A stretch of DNA of 6,000 nt. Source: GWF sp031972135. GTDB taxonomy: Bacteria > Patescibacteriota > Microgenomatia > UBA1400 > UBA12108. Position 1 is the first letter of the stretch. Every line of letters begins with the position of its first letter. Of the stretch, positions 1-5,658 are shown one piece after another. The notes under the pieces were generated by a model. That model worked only from the letters and a program-made list of their open reading frames with translations. It ran no database searches and was not told the DNA's origin. The position numbers and the translations under genes are program-made. The stretch is taken from positions 1 to 6,000 of the forward strand of contig DALYFH010000036.1 of assembly GCA_031972135.1 (NCBI GenBank), read 5' to 3'.

Positions 1-596
1 ACCCGAGCTACAAAATAGGACACGGGGGAACCCTTGACCCATTTGCGGATGGGGTACTACTACTTCTGCTAGGGAGAGCAACCAAAATGATGAATGCCCT
101 CTCCGAACTACCAAAAACTTACCAGGCTACTGCGATGCTAGGTGCTAAATCAGACACCTTGGATGTGACGGGAGCGATAGTAAAAAGTACTGAGTATATA
201 GTACCTAGTGAGACTGAGATAAAAAGAATTGCTACTAGCTTTATCGGTAAATATGAGCAAGAAATACCACAATACTCAGCAGCAAAAGTAAATGGAAAAC
301 CCAGATACTTGTTGGCGAGAAATGGTGAGGTAACTGATCGAAAGACCAAACTTGTTGAGATATATAGTATGCAAATTACAGAAGTTGCCGAGAATAGCGT
401 CTCGTTTATCTCGCAAGTTAATTCGGGGACTTATATCCGCCAGCTATCTTATGACATTTTTAACAAGCTAGGAGTCGAGAGCTACTTAGAAAAACTGACC
501 AGAACCAAAATCGGCGACTTTAGCATAGAAAAGTGCTCAAAAATTGAAGAATTTATGAGCGATTCTTGGCAAGGTAAACTAGTGCCTCTTGAATAG
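1..596 (+). CDS. truB: tRNA pseudouridine(55) synthase TruB, 5'-truncated by the window edge
   Basis: TruB isomerises uridine 55 in the T-loop of tRNAs to pseudouridine. The reading frame is open from base 3, so the first in-frame Met (base 87) is internal and the true start lies upstream; 197 residues are visible. The catalytic-loop motif reads GHGGTLDPFADGVL, with the catalytic Asp at visible residue 12 (bases 36-38). Next come KTYQATAMLG (Tyr40, matching E. coli Tyr76 in spacing from the Asp), SDTLDVTG, a PQYSAAKVNGKPRY segment and SGTYIR (Arg146), the family's conserved Arg. The protein stops soon after the catalytic fold. By alignment to the E. coli Asp48 position I estimate about 233 residues in total, against about 314 in E. 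coli, so the C-terminal PUA-type domain appears to be absent. The last 44 bp overlap the end of the convergent rdgB. Family assignment is very secure. Confidence 0.95.
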   Translation, partial: PSYKIGHGGTLDPFADGVLLLLLGRATKMMNALSELPKTYQATAMLGAKSDTLDVTGAIVKSTEYIVPSETEIKRIATSFIGKYEQEIPQYSAAKVNGKPRYLLARNGEVTDRKTKLVEIYSMQITEVAENSVSFISQVNSGTYIRQLSYDIFNKLGVESYLEKLTRTKIGDFSIEKCSKIEEFMSDSWQGKLVPLE

Positions 597-1170
597 CTTT
601 TTCACGATGGGTCGGATGCTCTAGCTGATATTCAATAGTTTTTGTATGGAACTGGCCAAGAGTCATCTTGAGATCGGATATATAGAATATTTGCCAGAAT
701 GGCATACCCTCGCGCATTCGGCCAACGGGAGCTGTCAAAATCTGACCTGATAATACCCCATCCACTGTGACAGTAGGTTTCCCCTGTTGTGCGATCGCGA
801 GGACTGTACGAAAATGAGCAGTTCTCTTTTGGAGAGTAACTTTTTTTAAACGCTTTAATGTGTAATCTACTATTTCTTGGTCGCTCATGTTGTGTCCCAA
901 CCAACGTCTTACTTTGACTCCGGGTTCGCCACCGAGTGCATCTATCTCGATACCTGTATCGTCACCAATTACGATCGTGCCGGCGGGTACATGTGGCAAA
1001 TAGGCCTCGGCTTTGAGGGTGGCATTCTCCTCTAGTGTTTCACCTGTTTCTTCGACTATTCGCTTTAAACCTAGCTCTTCGGGAGAGTTGATGATATGAC
1101 CTTTTGCTGCAAATGCCTTGGCTGCTTCGACAAATTTACCTGGATTGGTGGTTGCGTAGAGGATGGTCAT
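553..1170 (-). CDS. rdgB: RdgB/HAM1 family non-canonical purine NTP pyrophosphatase, with a variant base-binding motif
   Basis: Members of this family hydrolyse ITP, dITP and XTP to the monophosphate plus pyrophosphate and so keep deaminated purines out of DNA and RNA. The 205-residue length is normal. Visible motifs in order are TTNPGKFVE (residues 7-15, substrate phosphate loop), EETGETLEENATLKA (40-54), GDDTGIEIDALGGEPGV (69-85, including the expected catalytic Asp), RTAHFRTVLA (116-125) and the terminal THREKA (187-192), matching the usual SHR..A. The usual GFGYDPIF base-recognition segment is replaced by GMPFWQIF (155-162), so the Asp and Pro are missing. The Met start overlaps the stop of the upstream methyltransferase as ATGA and no Shine-Dalgarno is seen, so translation is probably coupled. 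The 3' end overlaps truB. The fold call is secure; exact substrate preference is less so because of the variant motif. Confidence 0.92.
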   Translation of the reverse strand: MTILYATTNPGKFVEAAKAFAAKGHIINSPEELGLKRIVEETGETLEENATLKAEAYLPHVPAGTIVIGDDTGIEIDALGGEPGVKVRRWLGHNMSDQEIVDYTLKRLKKVTLQKRTAHFRTVLAIAQQGKPTVTVDGVLSGQILTAPVGRMREGMPFWQIFYISDLKMTLGQFHTKTIEYQLEHPTHREKAIQEALVYLAKNRS

Positions 1171-1922
1171 ATTTTATTTGCAACAATAGTTAAGAATAGA
1201 GGGAACTCGGCACGTGCGCGGTTCTCCATCTTTTTTGCTTTTCCCTGACTCTCTTTGTCCGAGACCCATTCTTCCAGACTCGTGATTACACATCCCGAGT
1301 CTGTTAGAGCTTTTGTAAAGTAAGAAATGGGGTTGTGGTAGCTCCAGGTGACCTGCGAGTTTTTGACACTGGGGTTTGCGTTGATTGGGATCTCAAGTGG
1401 ACTCATGTAGCGATTGATCCGCCGATATTCTAGTTGATTTTTTTCATCTATCTCCCAGCTACTCTGTCGAGGGATCCGGAAGCTCGGATGGTTGAGTACC
1501 ATAATAACCTTACCCCCTTTTCTGACTGCCTGTGCCATATTGGAGATCGCGAGTGCTGCGTCCCTAATATTCTGGAGCGCTAGGATAGAGATCGCAATAT
1601 CAAATGACTCTGCCGCTACAGGTAGAGGCTGAGTGGCATCTGCGACAAAGTACTCATGAGCACGATTATTGTCGATTTTTTTGGCTTGTGCGATTAACTC
1701 TTTGGATAGATCAATACCAGTGTAGCTGACAGTTGCTGGCAAGAGTCGGGCATAGACCCCCTGCCCACAACCTATATCTAGGATTTTGTCTTGATTTTTG
1801 GGGGTATACAATTTTTTTAAGTTAGGAAAGATGACTTTTTCGTGATAATAGTGTCCTGCAACCCCCACTATCTTGTTGTACCATGGTGCAACGCCACCCC
1901 AGGATGTATTATTTTTTAGCAT
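1167..1922 (-). CDS. Class I SAM-dependent methyltransferase, substrate unknown
   Basis: This 251-residue protein has a Rossmann-type methyltransferase core. Motif I is ILDIGCGQG (residues 47-55), the SAM glycine loop. YTGIDLS (67-73) supplies the acidic residue that usually binds the ribose. FVADATQPLP (92-101) and FDIAISILALQNI (107-119) match the adenine-binding and motif IV regions, and VRKGGKVIMVLNHPSFRIPR (133-152) is the strand after the acceptor helix. The C-terminal half is rich in aromatic and charged residues (YRRINRYMSP, EEWVSDKESQG, ENRARAEFPLFLTI) and is probably the substrate-binding part. I recognise this as a Methyltransf_11/25-like protein but cannot name a substrate. It is the first gene of a two-gene unit with rdgB (4-bp overlap), which is weak evidence for a nucleotide- or RNA-related role. 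A TACAAT element lies 6 nt before the ATG, and no well-spaced Shine-Dalgarno is present. Confidence 0.88.
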   Translation of the reverse strand: MLKNNTSWGGVAPWYNKIVGVAGHYYHEKVIFPNLKKLYTPKNQDKILDIGCGQGVYARLLPATVSYTGIDLSKELIAQAKKIDNNRAHEYFVADATQPLPVAAESFDIAISILALQNIRDAALAISNMAQAVRKGGKVIMVLNHPSFRIPRQSSWEIDEKNQLEYRRINRYMSPLEIPINANPSVKNSQVTWSYHNPISYFTKALTDSGCVITSLEEWVSDKESQGKAKKMENRARAEFPLFLTIVANKI

Positions 1923-1928
1923 TTGTAT

Positions 1929-1937
1929 ATTGTACCC
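1929..1937 (-). promoter_or_regulatory. Candidate -10 element for the methyltransferase-rdgB unit, possibly giving a leaderless mRNA
   Basis: On the minus strand the sequence reads GGG-TACAAT, then 6 nt, then the ATG at 1922. That spacing puts the expected transcription start on or beside the A of the start codon. A weak TTGTGT lies 16 nt upstream of TACAAT. A second hexamer, a perfect TATAAT on the minus strand at 1956-1961, would instead give a leader of about 26 nt, but it has no recognisable -35. The AGGG at 12 nt from the ATG is too far for a normal ribosome binding site. Which promoter is used cannot be decided from sequence. Confidence 0.4.
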
Positions 1938-1947
1938 TACATGATAC

Positions 1948-1976
1948 TAGACACAATTATAGGATGAGTATATAAT
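1948..1976 (+). promoter_or_regulatory. Strong sigma70-type promoter driving the predicted small RNA
   Basis: TAGACA (1948-1953, 5 of 6 matches to TTGACA) is followed by exactly 17 nt and a perfect TATAAT (1971-1976). It is the best promoter match I found in the window. No plus-strand protein gene follows, since the next genes are on the minus strand. Transcription should start near 1982-1984. The element overlaps the divergent promoter region of the minus-strand methyltransferase gene. Confidence 0.6.
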
Positions 1977-1982
1977 ACATAT

Positions 1983-2122
1983 TTGCCTGAATCCCTCTCT
2001 GGGTCAACAGTTAGTCCGTGATATATTTGATACTCGTAACCAGCGGTCAGGCGCGATAATGTGTATAGAAGGGGTTAAAAAGCATTGTACGATTAAAGCG
2101 TCTTTTCGGAGCCGCTTTTTTT
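1983..2122 (+). ncRNA. Predicted small non-coding RNA of about 140 nt, family not recognised
   Basis: The interval is bounded by a near-consensus promoter ending at 1976 and by a hairpin plus T-tract ending at 2122. It contains no credible ORF. Internal complementarity is visible: GCCTGA (1985-1990) pairs with TCAGGC (2047-2052), CTGG (1999-2002) with CCAG (2040-2043), and GTTA (2010-2013) with TAAC (2037-2040) as a partly competing option. AATCCCT (1990-1996) can also pair with AGGGGTT (2070-2076, one U-G), which would make a pseudoknot with the first helix. I do not see the SRP RNA core (GGAAGG..AGCAGC), a tRNA T-arm GTTCGA, tmRNA ends or a 6S-like closed rod. The 3' end is antisense to the last roughly 30 bases of the small membrane protein gene. 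The existence of the transcript is inference from promoter, structure and terminator. Confidence 0.5.
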
Positions 2123-2311
2123 GTACTTTAGTTTGATCATTTCACTCCATGGCTTGTGTCTGTCAATCACTAGTTTCCACCCTAAGATCTCTAGGCCAAT
2201 CAAGGCTACCCACCACCCAGGGAGTATAGGAAGGATCATACCGGCTAGGCCAAAGATAATTAAAAAGATACCGAGCGCTGTACGTAACGTTGTTTTGGCT
2301 TTGGCTTCCAT
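2093..2311 (-). CDS. Small membrane protein, PGPGW/DUF454-like
   Basis: This 72-residue protein consists almost entirely of a hydrophobic hairpin. A short basic N-terminus (MEAKAKTTLR) is followed by a membrane segment at about residues 11-28, a Pro-rich turn LPILPGWW (27-34), and a second segment at about 33-49. A basic, hydrophilic tail (KLKYKKSGSEK) follows and is probably cytoplasmic. The pattern of a glycine-rich helix, then LPxLPG, then a glycine-rich helix resembles the putative transmembrane PGPGW family, and DUF454 (YbaN) has a similar layout. No biochemical role is known to me. It lies 15 nt after the second MFS gene and is probably the last gene of that operon. A TAATAT element 7 nt before the ATG might allow separate transcription. 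The plus-strand terminator overlaps its C-terminal codons. Confidence 0.75.
   Translation of the reverse strand: MEAKAKTTLRTALGIFLIIFGLAGMILPILPGWWVALIGLEILGWKLVIDRHKPWSEMIKLKYKKSGSEKTL
2095..2122 (+). terminator. Intrinsic terminator of the predicted small RNA
   Basis: AAAGCG (2095-2100) pairs with CGCTTT (2113-2118). An inner TC/GA pair extends the stem, GC at 2111-2112 is bulged, and TTTTCG forms the loop. The stem leads into seven consecutive T (2116-2122) on the plus strand. On the minus strand the same hairpin is followed by AATCG rather than a T-run, so the polarity favours the plus-strand transcript. The hairpin also encodes the last codons of the small minus-strand membrane protein gene. 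Confidence 0.5.
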
Positions 2312-2318
2312 AAGGTAT

Positions 2319-2327
2319 ATATTACCC
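2319..2327 (-). promoter_or_regulatory. Weak candidate -10 element before the small membrane protein gene
   Basis: The minus strand reads GGG-TAATAT, then 7 nt, then the ATG at 2311. The hexamer matches TATAAT at only 4 of 6 positions and no -35 is evident. The call rests mainly on the same GGG plus AT-rich hexamer plus 6-7 nt arrangement seen before the methyltransferase and first MFS genes. Because the gene sits 15 nt after the MFS2 stop, read-through is an equally good explanation. Confidence 0.25.
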
Positions 2328-3478
2328 TATTTTTGACTGAGATTGGTTGAAACATATCGCTTGGCAATCAATATGCTTATAAACATTGTCCCTGCAATCG
2401 CGAGTATAACCAGGTTTTGTATGCTGTTATCCATTGCGTATCCATAAATAGTGAGAATGATGGAAGAGACTAGTCTGAGGATTAACCGCTTTAATGAAAA
2501 TACACTTGAGCGTACATGATCCTCTACGATTTCTTGCATGTCACCATCTATCTGTGAGCTAATGTAGCCAATGGCTATTTGGAGTAGGAGAATTAAATTG
2601 AGCGTTGTGATTGCAGCACTATCTAAACCTATGAAAAGAGTTAGGGAGGCTGTAATTAACAATGGTATTAATGCTTTTCGTGCGGCGTAAAATGAATATA
2701 TCTTTCCACCTAGCGCCCGAGCTAACCCTCCGAGCCCTATATATAGACTAATCAATGCAACGTCTATTCCATAAATATCACCATAACTACCCACGATGTT
2801 TTTGATAGTAAAGGTAAATCCACCAAAAATAGATGCGGTCAATATAACCTGAGCTAATAATGGCTGTCTTACCGATCTTAGTCCATCAGTTAGAATTCTG
2901 CTAAATTTTCTAACGGCATTTGATTCTGATCCTTTTTCATTAATATCGATTATTCGTAAGGGTAGATTAGCTGCAGACATAAGTAAGCCGCTGAATAATA
3001 GTGTCCATTCGTAGCCGATAAGTTTAACCAAGTACCCGCCAACTACTGCGGAAATAAAGAATACTGTGTCAGAAAGTGCATGATAGTTCGCAGTGTCTTT
3101 TTTAACCTTATGAGAAATTTGACTCAGCATCCCCATGTCATTTCCTGAAAGAAATCCGGATGCCAGAGCGAGAGTGATTAAACCAAACAAGTACCCAATG
3201 TAGTTATTTGAAAAGACAATAATAATCATTGAAAGGCCTGATAGATAATTGCCAATAGTAAGCATTCTTTTATATCCATATCTATCACCTAAAATTCCTG
3301 TGGGATATTCCAGAACCGCGCCGACTAACTGGTAAAGGGACATTAATGTAAAAATCTGTGCACCACTTAATCCTCGATATGACAGGTATGGGACAGCAAG
3401 AGCTATCCAAAAGTAAGAGTAGGAAAAGACGAGGCTAATATAGAAGAGAGTGAGGTCACTAACTTTTTTTAGTGGCAT
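2327..3478 (-). CDS. Major facilitator superfamily transporter (second of a tandem pair)
   Basis: This 383-residue, highly hydrophobic protein has the 12-helix MFS pattern, with a hydrophilic central loop at about residues 178-205 (INEKGSESNAVRKFSR). The motif A region reads EYPTGILGDRYGYKR (57-71), which is the loop between helices 2 and 3. SGNDMG (111-116) follows helix 4, and RSSVFSLKRLILRL (323-336) matches the RATxxS segment common in this type of exporter. It is a full-length secondary transporter of the inner membrane. The substrate cannot be told; efflux of a drug-like or metabolite compound is plausible. Its ATG overlaps the MFS1 stop by one base (TAATG) and is preceded by a perfect AGGAGG. 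Six 60-base samples spread over the gene gave 32-43% GC, lower than MFS1, which suggests a different origin rather than a recent duplication. Confidence 0.9.
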   Translation of the reverse strand: MPLKKVSDLTLFYISLVFSYSYFWIALAVPYLSYRGLSGAQIFTLMSLYQLVGAVLEYPTGILGDRYGYKRMLTIGNYLSGLSMIIIVFSNNYIGYLFGLITLALASGFLSGNDMGMLSQISHKVKKDTANYHALSDTVFFISAVVGGYLVKLIGYEWTLLFSGLLMSAANLPLRIIDINEKGSESNAVRKFSRILTDGLRSVRQPLLAQVILTASIFGGFTFTIKNIVGSYGDIYGIDVALISLYIGLGGLARALGGKIYSFYAARKALIPLLITASLTLFIGLDSAAITTLNLILLLQIAIGYISSQIDGDMQEIVEDHVRSSVFSLKRLILRLVSSIILTIYGYAMDNSIQNLVILAIAGTMFISILIAKRYVSTNLSQK

Positions 3479-4650
3479 TAGTCCTCCTCTGATTTAATGA
3501 ATAAACTGAGGAGTGGGAGAAGACCTACTACAAAAATAGCGAGATAGAGTGAATTGGTCGCAATAGCGCCAATCACTGGATTGAGCACGACGAGCGCTAG
3601 CCTTCGAAGCATGCCAATAGAACTGAGGGTCGTCGCTCTGATATCAGAGTCTATGTGAGTCTGGGCTAGAGCTGTTATATAAATTGCTCTGGTATAGCCT
3701 ATGCCGCCGCCGATTATTACAAAGATTGCGAGTGTATACACGCTTGGCATGATAGCCATTAAAGCAAAGCTTAGTGTTACGAGGATCGCACTACTTTTTA
3801 AGTATTTCTCCCCTTCCCCTAATAATTTTTCAAAGAGTGAAAAATTGCTCGAAACCACTATTTCTGAAAGGAGGAGTGCTGAATGTACTAGCCCATAAAT
3901 GGCGATAGGAATACCCAACTTCATCATGACTGGTTGATAGAACCACACCACAAAATATGCGGCTGAGGCTACCAGTACCGAGTCGATTGCGAGACTGCGA
4001 ACGACCGAATTCTTTTTGATCACACTCAAACCTCCCCGCACTATCTGGAGATAATGCTTTTGCTGTGAATCAGAATGTATTTTTGGCTCGGGGATACTAA
4101 AGCCAACTGCTGCTGCGATCAACATAGGGATAGCGGTCGCATACTGTGGTGCATTTAACCCCCATTTAGATGCTATTAAACCGCCTGTCGCTGAAGCTAT
4201 GGTCATTCCTATTAAGTAAGTAGCGTCATATCTACCCATGACTTTTTTTGACTCTGACTCTCTACCTGATACTTTGAGAGTATCAAAAAGAAGCGCTTGA
4301 TCTGCCCCTGAGACAAAGGCATAGCCAATGGCAAAGATAAACTCGGCAAGTAGGAAGATATAAAAGTTTGGGACGAGGCCATATACGATGACAGCTATAG
4401 CAATAATGAGTGAACCTAGAGAGATCGAGTGCTTGCGACCGATACGGTCGGCGAGAGCTCCGGTTGGGACCTCGAGGACAAATACCCAGATACTAAACCA
4501 TGATTGTAGGAGTTGTACCTGAAACAGTGAGATCCCTCCCCACTCTGTAAAAAATGGGACAAGAACTGCAGAAAAGAAGGCGGCATGCTTAAAGAGAGCA
4601 AATGTATAGAGTCTATTAATTGGATCATTCCAGAATTTGCGTAACCACAT
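3478..4650 (-). CDS. Major facilitator superfamily transporter (first of a tandem pair)
   Basis: This 390-residue integral membrane protein has about 12 hydrophobic segments. The clearest marker is MFS motif A, VPTGALADRIGRKH (residues 61-74), with the conserved Asp68, Gly71, Arg72 and Lys73. SGADQALLFDTL (114-125) follows helix 4 and ends in the FDTL typical of this branch. A hydrophilic central loop (about 187-204, PEPKIHSDSQQKHYLQ) separates the two six-helix halves, and DIRATTLSSIGMLRR (336-350) marks the C-terminal half. It probably exports or exchanges a small solute by proton coupling; the substrate is not predictable. It is the first gene of the operon with MFS2 and the small membrane protein. 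A perfect TATAAT sits 7 nt before its ATG and there is no usual Shine-Dalgarno. The two MFS proteins share family motifs but are clearly diverged. Confidence 0.92.
   Translation of the reverse strand: MWLRKFWNDPINRLYTFALFKHAAFFSAVLVPFFTEWGGISLFQVQLLQSWFSIWVFVLEVPTGALADRIGRKHSISLGSLIIAIAVIVYGLVPNFYIFLLAEFIFAIGYAFVSGADQALLFDTLKVSGRESESKKVMGRYDATYLIGMTIASATGGLIASKWGLNAPQYATAIPMLIAAAVGFSIPEPKIHSDSQQKHYLQIVRGGLSVIKKNSVVRSLAIDSVLVASAAYFVVWFYQPVMMKLGIPIAIYGLVHSALLLSEIVVSSNFSLFEKLLGEGEKYLKSSAILVTLSFALMAIMPSVYTLAIFVIIGGGIGYTRAIYITALAQTHIDSDIRATTLSSIGMLRRLALVVLNPVIGAIATNSLYLAIFVVGLLPLLSLFIKSEED
3483..3488 (-). promoter_or_regulatory. Shine-Dalgarno of the second MFS gene
   Basis: A perfect minus-strand AGGAGG ends 4 nt before the ATG at 3478, inside the last codons of the first MFS gene. 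It fixes the start of the second gene. It contrasts with the other gene starts in the window, none of which has a well-placed Shine-Dalgarno. Confidence 0.8.
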
Positions 4651-4657
4651 AGAGGTG

Positions 4658-4666
4658 ATTATAACC
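4658..4666 (-). promoter_or_regulatory. -10 element of the MFS operon, possibly leaderless
   Basis: A perfect minus-strand TATAAT (4658-4663), preceded by GGT, lies 7 nt before the ATG at 4650. No good -35 is seen at normal spacing; that position is occupied by the divergent -10 element of the m5C methyltransferase gene. Transcription would begin at or beside the start codon. Confidence 0.5.
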
Positions 4667-4675
4667 CGATCTCCC

Positions 4676-4684
4676 TGGTATGAT
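4676..4684 (+). promoter_or_regulatory. Extended -10 promoter of the m5C RNA methyltransferase gene, possibly leaderless
   Basis: TG-G-TATGAT fits the extended -10 pattern TGnTATnaT. It lies 7 nt before the ATG at 4692, so the expected transcription start falls on the start codon. The predicted -35 position (about 4656-4661) overlaps the divergent MFS -10 and is not a good match. The two -10 hexamers are only 15 bp apart. Confidence 0.5.
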
Positions 4685-4691
4685 ATACACC

Positions 4692-5651
4692 ATGAATAAT
4701 TGTTATGATAGTTTGCCCGAACAACTGATAGAACGTACTTCGCGCGTAGTACCGAGTGAGATAAGAGAAGAAGTGCTCGGCTGTTTTTGCCACAAACGTC
4801 CTACCACTCTCCGAGTAAACACACTAAAATCAACAAGAGAAGCTGTAGCAAAAGAACTCGAATCGATAGGTTTAAAATTTGAATCACACACATGGTACAG
4901 CGAGGCATTTATCTTGATTGGGGACCCATATGAGACGCTAGGGACTGTTATGGATACAGAAATGTATAAACGTGGTGACATATATGTGCAGAACCTTTCT
5001 AGCATGATCCCTCCTATAGTACTTAACCCTCAACCTAGTAGTAGAATCCTAGATATTGCTGCGGCACCTGGATCCAAGACTACTCAGATAGCGATGATGA
5101 TGAAAGACTCAGGCGAGATCATAGCCAATGATTTATCCCCTATCCGTATTTTTAAGCTAAAAGCAAACCTTGCTGGGCAAGGCGTGACACATACTACCAC
5201 TAACAGGATGCCGGGACAGTTCCTGTGGAAGCGCTTCCCACATTACTTTGATAAGTCATTAGTTGATGCTCCGTGCAGCTTGGAAGGTACCATTTATACT
5301 GAGCGACCAAAGTCGTATGGGATGTGGAGTGTACATAAAATAAAAGAGCTATCTCAGAGACAAAGATATCTCCTCAGATCAGCAATTAGTGCGACTAAGG
5401 TAGGCGGTGAGATAGTGTATTCGACCTGCACTATCGCGCCCGAAGAGAATGAGGGAGTAATTGATTGGATATTAGCTCGAGAGAATGTAGAGTTAGTCCC
5501 CATAGAAATATCAGGGCTAAAAACCTACCCAGGTGTCACCCAATGGGGCAATGCAAAACCATATGACCCTAGGGTTACTCAGTGCATGCGGATCTACCCC
5601 ACCACGCTAATGGAGGGATTCTTTGTGGCAAAGTTAAAAAAGCTAGGTTGA
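4692..5651 (+). CDS. NOL1/NOP2/RsmB-family RNA m5C methyltransferase, catalytic core only
   Basis: The protein transfers a methyl group from SAM to carbon 5 of cytosine in RNA, most likely rRNA or tRNA. Counting from the ATG at 4692 it has 319 residues. RVNTLK (41-46) belongs to the N-terminal RNA-binding part. Motif I is ILDIAAAPGSKTTQIA (119-134) and ANDLSP (145-150) is the SAM-ribose strand. Motif IV is VDAPCSLEG (191-199), whose Cys195 helps product release. Motif VI is YSTCTIAPEENEGV (243-256), with Cys246 the expected nucleophile. EGFFVAKLKK (308-317) is the usual terminal strand. It lacks the NusB domain of RsmB (429 residues in E. coli) and the extra C-terminal domain of RsmF, so the exact target is undecided. 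An in-frame ATG at 4680 would add four residues, but it lies inside the -10 element, so I prefer 4692. Confidence 0.93.
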   Translation: MNNCYDSLPEQLIERTSRVVPSEIREEVLGCFCHKRPTTLRVNTLKSTREAVAKELESIGLKFESHTWYSEAFILIGDPYETLGTVMDTEMYKRGDIYVQNLSSMIPPIVLNPQPSSRILDIAAAPGSKTTQIAMMMKDSGEIIANDLSPIRIFKLKANLAGQGVTHTTTNRMPGQFLWKRFPHYFDKSLVDAPCSLEGTIYTERPKSYGMWSVHKIKELSQRQRYLLRSAISATKVGGEIVYSTCTIAPEENEGVIDWILARENVELVPIEISGLKTYPGVTQWGNAKPYDPRVTQCMRIYPTTLMEGFFVAKLKKLG

Positions 5652-5658
5652 AAATAAT

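Noticed and set aside
119..349. Minus-strand 76-codon open frame opposite truB
   Set aside because: It lies wholly inside the well-supported truB frame and shows no recognisable domain; it is a shadow frame.
632..904. Minus-strand 90-codon frame inside rdgB
   Set aside because: It is out of frame with the clear HAM1-family gene, is rich in Ser and Arg, and has no motif.
1985..2052. tRNA-like 68-nt element closed by GCCTGA/TCAGGC
   Set aside because: There is no T-arm GTTCGA, no D-arm GG pair, no clear anticodon stem and no CCA; the acceptor-like stem alone is not enough.
2043..2076. SRP RNA core, suggested by GGTCAGG
   Set aside because: The downstream GGAAGG and AGCAGC partner segments are missing, so the signal recognition particle RNA core is not formed.
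1928..2090. Repeated ATTGTAC near 1928-1934 and 2084-2090 as an operator
   Set aside because: There are two copies of a 7-mer in AT-rich DNA, without consistent spacing or a full palindrome; this is likely chance.
2059..2115. 18-codon plus-strand frame inside the predicted small RNA
   Set aside because: It has no ribosome binding site, it runs through the terminator hairpin and its sequence is not protein-like. A leader or micro-peptide is not supported.
4703..5005. Minus-strand 100-codon frame opposite the m5C methyltransferase
   Set aside because: It is fully covered by a gene with all catalytic motifs, and its translation resembles no family.
1167..5651. Alternative genetic code with UGA as glycine
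   Set aside because: UGA ends the methyltransferase (1167-1169) and the m5C methyltransferase (5649-5651) exactly where family proteins should end.
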